DNA from: Aurelia coerulea
Taxonomy: Eukaryota > Cnidaria > Scyphozoa > Semaeostomeae > Ulmaridae
NCBI GenBank assembly: GCA_039566865.1
Contig: CM076944.1
Span: 13,476,501 to 13,540,500 of the forward strand
DNA length: 64,000 bases
Reading direction: 5' to 3'
The position numbers were made by a program, and so were the translations under genes. A model generated the notes under the pieces. That model did not search any database. It was not told the origin of the DNA and saw only the letters and a list, made by a program, of their open reading frames with translations. Positions 24,284 to 35,081 of this stretch are shown here, piece after piece (within the stretch, counting starts at the first letter, position 1; every line of letters starts with the position of its first letter).

Positions 24284-26188
24284 ATTGCTCCCTTGATGAA
24301 ATTGTCAATATTGCAGAAGTGAAAGCGAGGTTGGGTGCAATGTTGCCTGCTGCGTGCAGACCCATTGTCCAATTCAGTCTTCATAACGTCATAATGATGT
24401 CATTATGATGTCATTTTTGAATAATTGAGATAAAAGGTAGAGTTTGCTTCCTATTGGCGATATTGACGGTACCTAAGTTTCTAGTCCAAAAATCCTTTCA
24501 TGATGCTTTTGGTTTGCATCACAAAGCATTGAAAAGCAAAAATCAGCATTGCAAGTCGATTTAAGCCCATTATTTGTCTCATACATTCATTATCCATTTA
24601 AATAGTTTGTCATTGTTTCATCAAAACCCTTGATGCAAATACTCTAAACGGTCTTAAAGCATTCATGATCATCTTGGCAAAAATTAGACTCACTCCTGTA
24701 GGTTTCCATCCGACCAAATGTGTTGAAAATTATTTGGTCATATGATCAGATTCTACCATTATGGAAATACTTTCAATGTTTAAAAAGGCTATTGAATTTT
24801 AGGGAATGTCACGAAATCTCGGCTCCTTATCTGCCGAGCAAATTTGCCATTTGTACCCAACCGATAGTCAAAGTTTTCTCAAGCCGAATTCTTATTTAGA
24901 ACACTAGACTTGAATTGATATTTGGAGCCGTATTAACTAAAGGCTCGTGGACTGCGAAATACAAGCCTTACCCTGCCCAGCATAAAGAAGAACGATGGTG
25001 GCAATAACAAAGTTTGTTACACCAAGCTAAGAAGCAAGTTGGCCGGCCGTGATCTTGTTTGCTAAACTGCTTTTTCCGTTGTGGAAACCACCACTTAACC
25101 TGGAAGCAAGGAAATTGATATTGAGCATGACAGAATTTTTCTATCCGAGAAAGAATTCACTTGCTTGTTATCTCGCAAAGGCGAGCACTTATATTTCGGC
25201 TCAATAGGAATAGAAAGTTTCTCAGGCAGAGACAGGAACCGGGGAGCACTTGGCATACGTACCCCCTAACATCTTGACTTGAAAAAGGTTCCCCATTTCA
25301 ATACTGCTACAGACAGAATTGTGTCTAGCTTTGATATTATTTAGTGTGCGATTTGTCTTGTTTACTTCGGGTTTTTTTTTCTGTGAAAGAAATCAGACAT
25401 CTATTTTCCACTATGTATCAATCCTGACGACTTTTCAAGCGCCTTTCTTGTGAAAAAAGTGCCAATGAAATGTCATGCCCTTCCAAGTTCAAGATACTTC
25501 CTTCCTACGGCCTTTCCTCAGGTGAAGCACTCAAAACTCACTGGTAAGTAAGAAGTGCTACATGTACTCGTTAGAGAAATTCAAGATTTTAACCATCATT
25601 TCTTACTTTTACTTATAGAGCTCAAGTAGTTGAGGGAATTTGCGGAATATCTTAGATTCTCTTTTCAAGTGCTAAATTAAATGGTCGGTGTTAGAACTTT
25701 ATTTCACGTGCAAAAATATTTTCATTTCTTAAAAGAACAGCTACATTCCAAAGCCATGGTAATTTGATATTAACGTGTAAGTGTTTGAAATATGATTTAT
25801 CTGAAAAGTGAAAGTCAGCTGCTCAATGCTTTGCTGGTGGTTCCATTGTTTTCAGTTCTATATCCCTGTAGGTGTTAGCTACTTAATTTTATATGACTCC
25901 ATTACAGAGCAAAAAGCCGCGTAAGTGATGCGAAAGTGGTGAGAAAGGTCATTAGGCATGAAAAGAAACGACTTTATTACGACAAGGGGGTGGGTTGCTG
26001 CACACTGCGACATACTTCAAAACAAGAATTTGTAATTTGACATAAATTTGCAAATGAATTTCAACAAGCAGTGATTTTATTGTAATGAAGTATCTACTTT
26101 AAACTTACCAACTACCGAACACAGAAAGTGAGTTCTTTCCAAGTTTTGAGATCTCTTTCTGTTGTAAATTTGTACCACAGTTTTCTTT

Positions 26189-26375
26189 TAAAGACAAATG
26201 ACGGAGATATAAGGTGATTTAAATCAGGGGCCTGTGCAATCTAAATATAGCCTATTGAATTCCATTGTATTTGATGATATCGAGAGATTAGCAAGTCAAT
26301 TGGACAAATGAAAGCACTAAGCCATCTTTTGTTCTATTTTTAAACTAGGCGCTATATATCCGTCATTTGTCTTTA
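26189..26375. mobile_element. TTAA-flanked hairpin MITE
   Basis: Ends AGACAAATGACGGAGATATA / TATATCCGTCATTTGTCT are flanked by TTAA on both sides. Relatives sharing GACGGAGATA-type ends and an internal ATAGCCTATTG block lie at about 29310-29500 and 28262-28440. Confidence 0.65.
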
Positions 26376-26493
26376 AGTCAGGCCCAAAGTCGTCGCCATC
26401 TTGTAGGAGTATGCGATAAGAAGGCTTGCCTCGGTTTGGAGGTTAGATTGTGACGTCGGAAATCAGTATAGAGTTTTGCTTGAAATTTTGAAC

Positions 26494-26568
26494 GGACTGG
26501 TTGGCGCAGTAGGTAGCGCGTCAGACTTAAAAGTTAAAGGTCGCCAGTACGATCCCCACATGGGGACA
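26494..26568 (+). tRNA. tRNA-like sequence (degenerate, tRNA-Met-like D arm)
   Basis: GCGCAGTAGGTAGCGC forms a perfect D arm and box A identical in style to animal elongator tRNA-Met. A weak box B (AGTACGATCCCC) follows at the right distance, and a T5 Pol III terminator comes just after. The acceptor ends and T-stem do not pair, so this is a tRNA pseudogene or the head of a SINE, not a working tRNA. Confidence 0.5.
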
Positions 26569-26762
26569 GTTTTTCCTTTTAAATTTATTTTCTTCGAGCT
26601 TTCTGTGTAACCATATTTTATCATTCTCTTTTTCTATGTTTTTGGCTTCATTGCACTTTTAACTGACAGCAGTAATCTTTAATTGTACTTATTAATGCTT
26701 ACGCAATAATTTATCAAAGGAGTAGCCAATAGGCCCATTCATGTCCATGTTCTCTATTCGTT

Positions 26763-26965
26763 CAGGTCGAAGGCAAAGTGAGCGAAATGATGTCATAGAT
26801 AATGACGTCATTTCGCTCATTTCACAGATTGAAATACGCAATTTCGCAAAGGAAAGGGAGAAAAGGTTGGAAAAAAGTACTGCACGCCATTCACAGCATC
26901 ATAATCTTTAATTTTATGAACAATTGTTCCAACCCCGCACTTGCCCTTTAATTCTATCCAGACAA
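26763..26965. repeat. Partial copy of palindromic MITE family Q
   Basis: The run from TGACGTCATTTCGCTCA through GAAAAAAGTACTGCACGCCA to TTCCAACCCCGCACTTGCCC parallels the right half of the element at 42547-43020. Only one arm is recognisable. Confidence 0.55.
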
Positions 26966-29019
26966 ATTGCCCCCCTCCTCCTCTCCCTAGTGAATTTGTC
27001 CACGCAGCTCTTTGATTATCTCCAGAATAGTACAGTTTTTGTGATTTTTAGTTCCTATCTAGACAACATCCTTTCATGTCAATTTCAAAAATGTTGACAC
27101 TGATTCAGGGGAACAGCACATATGACTTTGCGTGCTCCTCAAAATAAATACATTTTTAAGTCATAACTGTTTAACCACTTGCACTATGGTAATGAAACAA
27201 ACATTGCTGAACGTATCACGAAACGGGCTCTCATTTGATATATAGTTTATTGATTTTTGATAACGTCATCAATAATTGGTTGTTGCACATGCGTACAGAC
27301 GAAAAACCATATTAGGCTTTACTTTTCAAAAATGAGCAACACCATGTGATGCAGAAAGTCATTTTATGTATATTTAGCATTTTTTTATTTTAAAGCAATT
27401 CATAATCAATTTTAGAGAAAAATTGCTCTTTTTTGCGAACGAAATAAATAAATGCTGACATCAGCAAAAATGTAAGTGCTACCAAGCATAAATTTCAAAA
27501 CAAGAATTGCAAGGATATAGTTGCTCTTTGCTTGAATATCATATCAATATGTTTTATCAATTTGGAGATACAACGCGACAAAAAGTTCATGTGGCTTTAC
27601 ACCCAAACTAGCAACAATTGCTGACGTCAGCACTTAACCACGTGACATAAACAAATAAAAATTACATCATCTTGATTGCCTTATCGTATTTGTTACTTTC
27701 GTCAAGTTTCAAGTCTCTAGTACTTGTTGTTTGAGAATAAAGAGGCGGGAAGCACTTTGTGCCCCTTAGTCTTCCTATAGTTTCAAAAAGCCTCGTCTGG
27801 ATATAGGGTTAAAGAGAATCTACGCATACATAAGCCTTTGATAGAAATAGTGATGCAAAGACAAAGGTCGTACCGTACACGTGCCGTACCGTAACTGATC
27901 TGCTTCAACAGAAAATACTGATAGCTGTAGGCCACAATTTGACCGCAAGTGACTGAGCCACTTTACATGCTTAGATTCCCTTTAAACTTCGATATCCTTA
28001 AAATAAGGAAGAAGGATCTTGATACAAAAAATTGAAAATCTCCTGAGATGATAAGTAGTACCTTTGATAGACCGAATTGTTTACTGCAGCTATGCCATGC
28101 GTCAAACAAGAAGCTTCGTTATGATATCTTAATCTTAAAAGCCCATAGAACAGAATAAATATTACCTATACATGATACACCGGGTGTTTACTTTCAGCTG
28201 ATCCATAATTCAAAATAAGGAGCTTTTCATCGATAACGAAGCAAAGTTAGTCGTCTAGCCCGTGAAAGGATGGAGTTATAAGATCATTTATGCAAGCGTC
28301 TGAGCAATCTTTATATAGCCTATTGTATTTGATGCTCTCCATTAATGATCAAACAATAGCACAAACAATCGCGCATGAACTTCTTTCGTGCAGTTTTAAA
28401 CTAAAACCCTACATGTCTGTCATTTGGTTTCAAGTACGCGTATGGATCCCTGTCACAATTGATTAAAAGCAGTTCATCAGGAAAATGACTAAAGCAGTGC
28501 CGATCCAATGTCTTGACCTAATGTTGTAGATTTTGACATGACAGAAATTTTTCTGCTGAAAGGTGAATTACAGAAGACACTTGTTAAAAAAGAGGAGCTG
28601 AACAAATATCACAGTCGCGCAAGCATCGATCTAAATGCATCGAAGACGAACGTGTTAAAGTTATTTTCATCGAAAGAGAAAGGCACCAAGAAATATTGAG
28701 AACATTCGCTGGCTTCTTTTCTTTGAAACTGAGAAAGAATTTATTTTTCACAAATTGAGCAAAGGGTTGATTTGAGCTGACTATGATTTGAGATTGCATT
28801 GTTAGCTGCTTTCATGCGAATCTCTTTTCAGGAAATGACCCAATGAAACTGTTTTAACGAAATATCGTGAAATTTTGAATATTAATAGTACCCTCATAAT
28901 GTCTAGTGTTGAATCTATCAAATAAACATGCGACAGTTGAATTTCAATGAAACTTAAACATGCTTAGGAAAAGAAACAGTAAGCATGCCGTTCCTTCATT
29001 GTGCTCTTGTAATCCACAG

Positions 29020-29097
29020 AACCATGCAAAGACCTGCAAAAGATTGCCTCTTGAATGCATCAATAAATGTGGCATCAAAGATATCCCACGGGAAGAG
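29020..29097 (+). CDS. TRAF gene, zinc-finger exon
   Basis: This 78-bp phase-0 exon follows acceptor TAATCCACAG and ends at donor GTAATT. It encodes 26 residues, NHAKTCKRLPL then ECINKCGIKDIPREE. H...C.....L.C.N.CG...I.R.E continues the TRAF-type finger opened by CQYCSEKYIHKDGK on the previous exon and starts another. It joins in frame to MTIHLLEC of the next exon. The neighbouring open sequence upstream of the acceptor is intronic. Confidence 0.88.
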
Positions 29098-29658
29098 GTA
29101 ATTACAATTGAAATTTATTATCTATCTGAATTTCAGAAGAATAAGGACAATAAGCTGACAGTTGTCATTTATGTAGCTCTCCAATGACCTTCTAATCTTC
29201 TGAGATTTCTTGAACGATTCCTCCTTTTTGTGAAAGTTGATATAGACCAAACTGCCTCATCAAGACAGTTATGATGTTTAGAAATTTCTCAAAACCAGTT
29301 CGTCTGTAAATTTAAGCTTAGTTGACGGAGATAAATCGCTAACTCAAGAATTGCATATGCACGTCTAAATTTAGCCCATTGTATTAGATGGTTTCGACAA
29401 TTGCTCGTTGATATTGTTTAGTTAGAGGAACAATTGCATGCGTAGGCGTTTATTTGTCCTATTTATAGAATGCCTCTACTTTATCTCCGTCAATTAAGTT
29501 CAAATCTATTTTTGATTACGATGCTTTATAACTGGTATCAGTCATATTGATCCATGAATTCGATGAAATACAGGGTGTATCCAAAAAAATGTAATATTCT
29601 TTGGAATGAAAGGTCTGACATGAATAAAAGGGTGATTTTCTGGAAGCCTAAAATCTGT

Positions 29659-29931
29659 TAGCCTACGCGTAGACCCATTATCCCAAAGGAGGAAAGGGTC
29701 TACGAAACAAAGAGCGAAAGCTTGCTACTGAGGTTTCTAGATTTCTGGAAACTTAATTTATGCAGCCTTTGTTTCAAGCATAGAAATATTTCTATTTCTA
29801 TGGTTTCAACGCGTTTCACAACTAATTTGAAAAGGGGATTAGAATGAGTAATTGGGCGGCCGTAGCAAGCCTTTGCTCTTTGTTTCGTAGACCCTTTCCT
29901 CCTTTGGGATAATGGGTCTACGCGTAGGCTA
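29659..29931. mobile_element. Mutator-like MITE 2 with 9-bp duplication
   Basis: Long perfect arms start TAGCCTACGCGTAGACCC and end GGGTCTACGCGTAGGCTA. Target duplication AAAATCTGT is exact at 29650-29658 and 29932-29940. It shares the TAGCCT tip and 9-bp duplication with the element at 20526. It lies inside a mariner-like MITE whose left tip is at 29571. Confidence 0.8.
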
Positions 29932-31100
29932 AAAATCTGTGCGATCATTTGACTTACGCATTTTGCAAAATGGGTCTCTAGGGCGGAAGCCAGGACGAAA
30001 AAAGCAAACATATGTCAAAATGGGGTAGCGCTTTTGATATACATATTGCTGTAATCGTATCGCTTGATGGAAGGAAGAACATAATAATGCAATATCATAA
30101 GAGAAAAATTTCAAAAAATGTCCGCAAGGAATTTTTTTGCTTCCGTTTTGAAGAAATTCTGCTTTAAAGAGAATCCTGTGAAGGAGCCATGAATCGAGCC
30201 TTTCTGTTTTCAAATTTTTCAATAGAATAGAGTTCAATGTAGAGCTTGGTATCGAATTTTAGCAAATCTGGTAATTGGTTGCTGATTTATGGAGAATGAA
30301 AAGTCCATATCACTATTTTTTTCACTTAATTTAGCAGTATCAATTGGTCTCAACTTTGCATGTATACAAGGAAACACATTCGAGGGTAATTTATGACCAC
30401 ATGGCGTAAGAAGGTTTTACAGGCAGGCATTGATGGAAAGCAATAGTGCTGGTTTAAAATGAATTTAATCACTTCAGAAAAGAAAAATAATTTATCGACG
30501 AATGTCATTTATTGCCTGTTGCATATCCAAATTTCCAGTAACCCAAGATATGTTATGTTCTTCATGGTTACCACAAAAATTGCAGATTTATTTCTACCAT
30601 GTGAGTAAAAAAATAATCCCTGTTTAGAAGGCCACTGCTCCCTGAATACGGTATCAAAGCAATATTATTGAAAACTGTATTGCTTTATTGCCAAGATGTT
30701 CAATTAGGTTAAGTAATTTACACGGCCTTAATCAGCAATTCCTTCCCGTGGATATGAGAGAAATTCTGCAGCAAGCCTCTTCCAAAAACCTGCAAAAGCG
30801 GCTGAAAACAATGAGCAGATTTTCCTTGGTTTTCCTTCCTAAAAATGATGACACTCACATGTGCTCATGTATTTTGTCCTTTTGGGAGAATGGAATCCCG
30901 TTGAATTGGTTATTGATACCAGGGGCAAGACTTGTTTATTCTTCCAACGTGCTATCTGTGCAAAAGCCATTGCTGTAAGGCCCGTGTAAAGCAAAAATGT
31001 TAGGGAAATTTGTTCGTGATTTTGGGCACCTTTTGAACAGAATGCCGGATTCCCACAGGTAAATTTTAAAATGGATTTGAATATGTCTACCATTAAACTA

Positions 31101-31821
31101 CAGGGTGTCCCAAAATAATTGTTTTGCGTTTGATTAGATATTAAAAAATAACGAAATAATAACGGACTCCATGGCAAGATAACCATGTTGCTGACATTTT
31201 AAATTGATTTTAAACACCAGAAGCTAGCAAATCGGCCATATAATCACGGAGTTATTATGTCTTGAAGTTCAAGTTTGTGCGAAAGCTGAAACCAGACGCT
31301 CCTAAAATTGCATATTTTGTGAAAATAGAATCTCGTTTATTCAAAGCACAAATGGAAGTTAAAAAGTGCTTTCAATAAGCTAGCTTTCTCTAACATTGAA
31401 TCGAGGTTATGGATGCTTGGAGGAATCCTGTTGAGCACAATTTGGAATGGCCCCGTCTCTCATAGATCAAGTTTTCACTCCATGTTTTTGGATACTTGCA
31501 TTCTTAAGTAAAGTCTGGTAACGGTTACAAGAATGAAATTAATTTTGAAGTCCAATTTGGTTTGCCTAATATCAACAAGAGGTAAAACATTGAGCAGCAG
31601 TATTCATTTAACTCGATTTATGGACGTCTTTTCAAAAACAAGTCAGTTAGGGGCGTCTGGTTTTTAGTTTTCGCACAAACTTGAACTTCAAAAGCTTCTC
31701 CGTGAATTCGTAGAGGATTTGCAAGATTCTAGCGTCAAAAATGAATTTGAAATCTTAGAAATAGAGTGATGTAACAAGGAGTCTTTAATCAAACGTCGAA
31801 TAATTTTTCTCGGACACCCTA
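31101..31821. mobile_element. Mariner-type MITE 5
   Basis: Left tip CAGGGTGTCCCAAAATAATT and right tip AATTTTTCTCGGACACCCTA, TA flanks at 31099-31100 and 31822-31823. Inner arms share GTTTGATTA / TAATCAAAC. Non-coding. Confidence 0.75.
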
Positions 31822-31865
31822 TATATGTTTGCCGATGTGATCGTATTGATATCCAGGGAGCCGTG

Positions 31866-32167
31866 CCCGGGGGGGGGGGGGTACTTAGTATATTTGTCCA
31901 ACGGGGATGTGCCGTTTTTTTAGGGTATCGTTTTCACCAATTTTTTCTAGCATAGGGTATCAAAATGAGGCACTTTTTCTAGAGCAGGCTGTCAAAACAT
32001 GTCAAAGGATATTCTGCTAAATCGGGTCGATTTTTAGTATACTTTTCACCAATTTTTTTCTAAAACAGGTTATCATTTAGAGCGAAAAATTCTGGAGCAG
32101 GGTAAAAAAATTTTTTTTCGTGGGCACACCCCCGTACAAATTTAAGTCAAGTACCCCCCCCCCCGGG
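31866..32167. mobile_element. hAT-like MITE with poly-G tips
   Basis: Tips CCCGGGGG...GTACTTAG and CAAGTACC...CCCGGG with exact 8-bp duplications GAGCCGTG at 31858-31865 and 32168-32175. An 8-bp duplication is typical of hAT transposition. The 302-bp body has repeated CACCAATTTTTT-like motifs and no coding capacity. Confidence 0.8.
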
Positions 32168-32725
32168 GAGCCGTGACCTTTCAAACGAGGATTCTTTTAG
32201 TGAATCATCGGGTACATTTTCAATTTGCGAAAATTTGAATTAAGGCAAGGAAGGCTTTTACAGTGAATTTGTTTGTAACATAACGGAGAATATAAATTCC
32301 TCTGATTTTGAGGCAACCAATATTATATTGTCTACCTTTCTTCGACCATAACCCAGCTACTAATTACCCGATCCATGCAAACAAAATCTTAAGCCTTGGT
32401 TTGAAATCCTTCCTATTGAAACATTTTAAAAACATGACAGCTGCATTCATGGTTACTCCACAGCAGCCATTCAAACAGTGCAGGTACTTTTTGGGACACC
32501 TTGCATAATCAAGGAAAGGAAACAATTTTGCAGCCACTATTTTCTTGCTGCCTAACTAAATATCCCGACTGACGTGAAGATAGCAGCTACCACTCATGGC
32601 TCTCTCTGATGAATAATTAGCAGCCTCCTGTCAAAGGCCAGACGTTCTTCAGCGTTATTCTTGAAATTTCCATAGTAATGAAATGTCAGCAACAGTAACA
32701 CTTTTGATATTTTAATCTTTAACAG

Positions 32726-32800
32726 ATGACGATTCATTTACTTGAATGCATGCTCTCAGTTTTGCCATGTACTTACAAAGAGATAGGCTGCAATTTTAAG
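32726..32800 (+). CDS. TRAF gene, last zinc-finger exon
   Basis: This 75-bp phase-0 exon has acceptor CTTTAACAG and donor GTAAGA. It encodes 25 residues: MTIHLLEC, MLSVLPCTYKEIGCNFK. The HLLEC completes the preceding finger, and LPCTYKEIGCNFK is the conserved end of the TRAF finger array (C.....GC.FK). It joins in frame to GKKDALEEHI on the terminal exon. The internal ATG is not a start. Confidence 0.88.
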
Positions 32801-33710
32801 GTAAGATTCTTTCAGTAGAATATCCAGCCACTATTTGCTCAATTGAAAGAAAATTGAAGAATGGGAAAGGTTTTAATTGCAAAATGAATTGGTAGCTTGA
32901 CATTTCTTTAGGAAATGCTGTTTGATTATAAGTCACTTTGAATTAAATCATTTGCTTGAAATGACACAGAACATTTTTAAATGCTCCATCGCTGCAACCC
33001 ATACATTAGCACCTACTTTTTCAGTTAATTTCATGTTTGTGATTATTTCAATTGATAAATATTTTCCACCTTGGCTCTTTGGATCAGAGAATTGCCGGGG
33101 GAGAGGGACAGCAAAAGAACTAAATAATAGAGGACCGTGTCCCATATAGGCTTCATGTTGAAAAAGCAACAAATGCTAATTATTTCAGATGAAACAGATT
33201 AAGACCTCAATATAACCTACTTAGAAATGAAGAAGATATGATTTTCCATCGATTTATATCAACATTTGAAATATTGTTCTCATTTGCTAGAAATATGACG
33301 TCATCAATTCAAATGACGTCATGGATATGTCAGCAAATATAGATAATGTATATATCAAGCGAAAGCATTCTTAAGGGCAATCGTTTGGTAATGATGCTTT
33401 TAATGTTTGCCAAAGATATACACGTATTTTTCTTATAAGAAACTAAGAATTTAGGCCAGTACTGAAAGTTTCTAAAAATTATCAGATTTTCAGTACTCAG
33501 AGTTTCTTACGAGTTTTTTAGATGTTCCATGACAATCTTCATATTCACTACCTGTTCCCTCGTGAACATTTCAAAACAAGGTCTTTTCAAGCATTTCTAG
33601 TGTTTAGGCATCACTCAAGTACCTTACGAGTACCTTATGATACAGGAAGCAAGTGAAAGTAAAGTAAAAACATGTCAAGGATTTCCTCAATTAAAATATA
33701 AGTTTCTTAA

Positions 33711-34317
33711 CCCTATTCTACCCGGGCTCCTTGGGTCAGACCACTGCCCAGGGGGGGGGGCAAAAAATGCCCCCTAATTATCTCCAAAACCATAAATAGT
33801 ATGCCATTGTAACTTGGCACAATATTAAGAACATTTATTAGGAGTCTAATTATAGATTTAATGCTAATTGGTCATGTGGTTCGTTGCCAAGCGACCAAAC
33901 AATGGGACCATGTGATATAAGCTTCAGTACTGAAAACACAAAAAGTGCTAATTAATTCATATAAAATGTATGAAAACCTCATCAACATGCATGACGTCAT
34001 GGAATCTATAATTTGCTGATGTCAGCAAATATGAATAATGCAAATATCAAACGAAAGTACTTTGCAAGGGGAATCGTTTGGTACCAATTACAACTTCATC
34101 AAGTTCTCGTGATTTTCTTTGTGACTACTTTCAAATATGGATATCTACTGGTCACGTGACTTAAATCATGACAATTGAAAGTCTAAAATTTAATTGCCAA
34201 TTAAAAATTAGGAAAAGTCATGGATGTTTCAGCTCATTTTTCTATTTCTTCTCTGTTTTATAATCAAAAGTTTTGTTGGGGGGGGGGGGCATTTTTGCCC
34301 CCCCCGGTACAATAGGG
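33711..34317. mobile_element. piggyBac-type MITE, family P1
   Basis: The ends CCCTATTCTACCCGGG and CCCGGTACAATAGGG are flanked by TTAA at 33707-33710 and 34318-34321. Both arms carry a G run followed by a CAAAAAATGCCCCC-type block. TTAA plus a CCCT tip is the piggyBac signature. No transposase is present. Confidence 0.75.
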
Positions 34318-34513
34318 TTAAGTTGTATTTTCCCAGTACTGGAGATTCCTATTTCTTTGGCGATCTGAGAGTTGAGTTTCTTATGGGCAGTTTCTTAAAA
34401 ATACGTGTAGATGATTCCTGACGGTACATCCATCCATAATTATTAAAACACTGCAATGCCAAAAATAATGTTGATCTCAAAAGGCTCTTTCTGGAATTAG
34501 GGCAGATTACAGA

Positions 34514-34546
34514 ATTATTATTATTATTATTATTATTATAATAATA
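34514..34546. repeat. (ATT)n microsatellite at PLE 3' end
   Basis: About ten ATT units directly abut the 3' end of the PLE; a similar tract lies beyond its 5' end at 38837-38864. Confidence 0.9.
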
Positions 34547-35081
34547 AAAACTAAACCATCATTCACAAAAAACAGAACATGAAATAAAAGAAATTAAACT
34601 GTTTTCATAAAAATACGTTTCGATTAAAAATCTTCATCAGTCTACAACTTTACTGGGCAGCCGAGAATTTATACAGAAGAAGTTGTTTACAAACAAAAAG
34701 TACATAAAAATGTTAAATTTACAATTAAAAGCAATAACATCTTTTCCCACTTATGCCACTCTACATAATCTTTTTGTCCTTTTTAAATTTGAGAAGGGAT
34801 TGGAGGCGTTTTAAAGTTCTACTGATTCCTTTGAGGCTACCTTGGCAACTCTGCAGTCACCCCAAGTGACCCTCCGATAGATTCGCTCGCTGCTAAAACT
34901 TTTTTTAGCAATTGCTGAATCCCGGATGGCCTGATAGGGAATTCCACCCTACCGCCACACGCATAAAAGCGCGAAGTAACAAAGGGCAACCACAAAGCGG
35001 ACGCCAACGCAACCTCTAGGGACCTTCAGATGCAGTGGCAGAATCTAAGCCGTTCCCCCGCACGCAAATACGTCTAATTCC
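34544..35081 (-). repeat. PLE A downstream pLTR
   Basis: This is a 538-bp direct repeat of 38262-38799 with an offset of 3718 bp and no difference that I could see. It holds the ORF tail, an AT-rich region and a hammerhead-like core near its 3' end. Confidence 0.9.
34614..34640 (-). ncRNA. Hammerhead ribozyme-like core, PLE A 3'
   Basis: Reading the - strand: CTGATGA, an AGATT-TTT-AATC hairpin, GAAAC, then GTA as the NUH cleavage triplet. Box CUGANGA and GAAA are the conserved hammerhead core. Stem III would be only ACGU, as in minimal type I ribozymes described in Penelope elements. Stem I pairing is weak. Confidence 0.6.

Larger units (their letters stand above)
19206..29019 (+). other. 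TRAF intron with nested transposons
   Basis: Runs from GTAAGA to an ATCCACAG acceptor. It contains the nested block at 19537-22012, a mariner MITE at 22328, G-tip relics near 24070-24283, a TTAA hairpin at 26189, a tRNA-like site at 26494 and a palindromic-MITE relic at 26763. The parts at 22889-24060, 24290-26188 and 26970-28260 show no defined features. Confidence 0.6.
29098..32725 (+). other. TRAF intron with MITEs
   Basis: Between GTAATT and TTTAACAG. It holds the TTAA-type hairpin at 29310-29500, a one-ended mariner tip at 29571 (CAGGGTGTATCCAAAA after TA), the Mutator-like MITE at 29659, a mariner MITE at 31101 and the G-tip element at 31866. I saw no coding sequence in 29941-31098 or 32176-32725. 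Confidence 0.6.

Noticed and set aside
26494..26568. Functional tRNA gene
   Set aside because: The D arm is perfect but the acceptor and T stems do not pair and the anticodon stem is poor; treated as tRNA-derived only.
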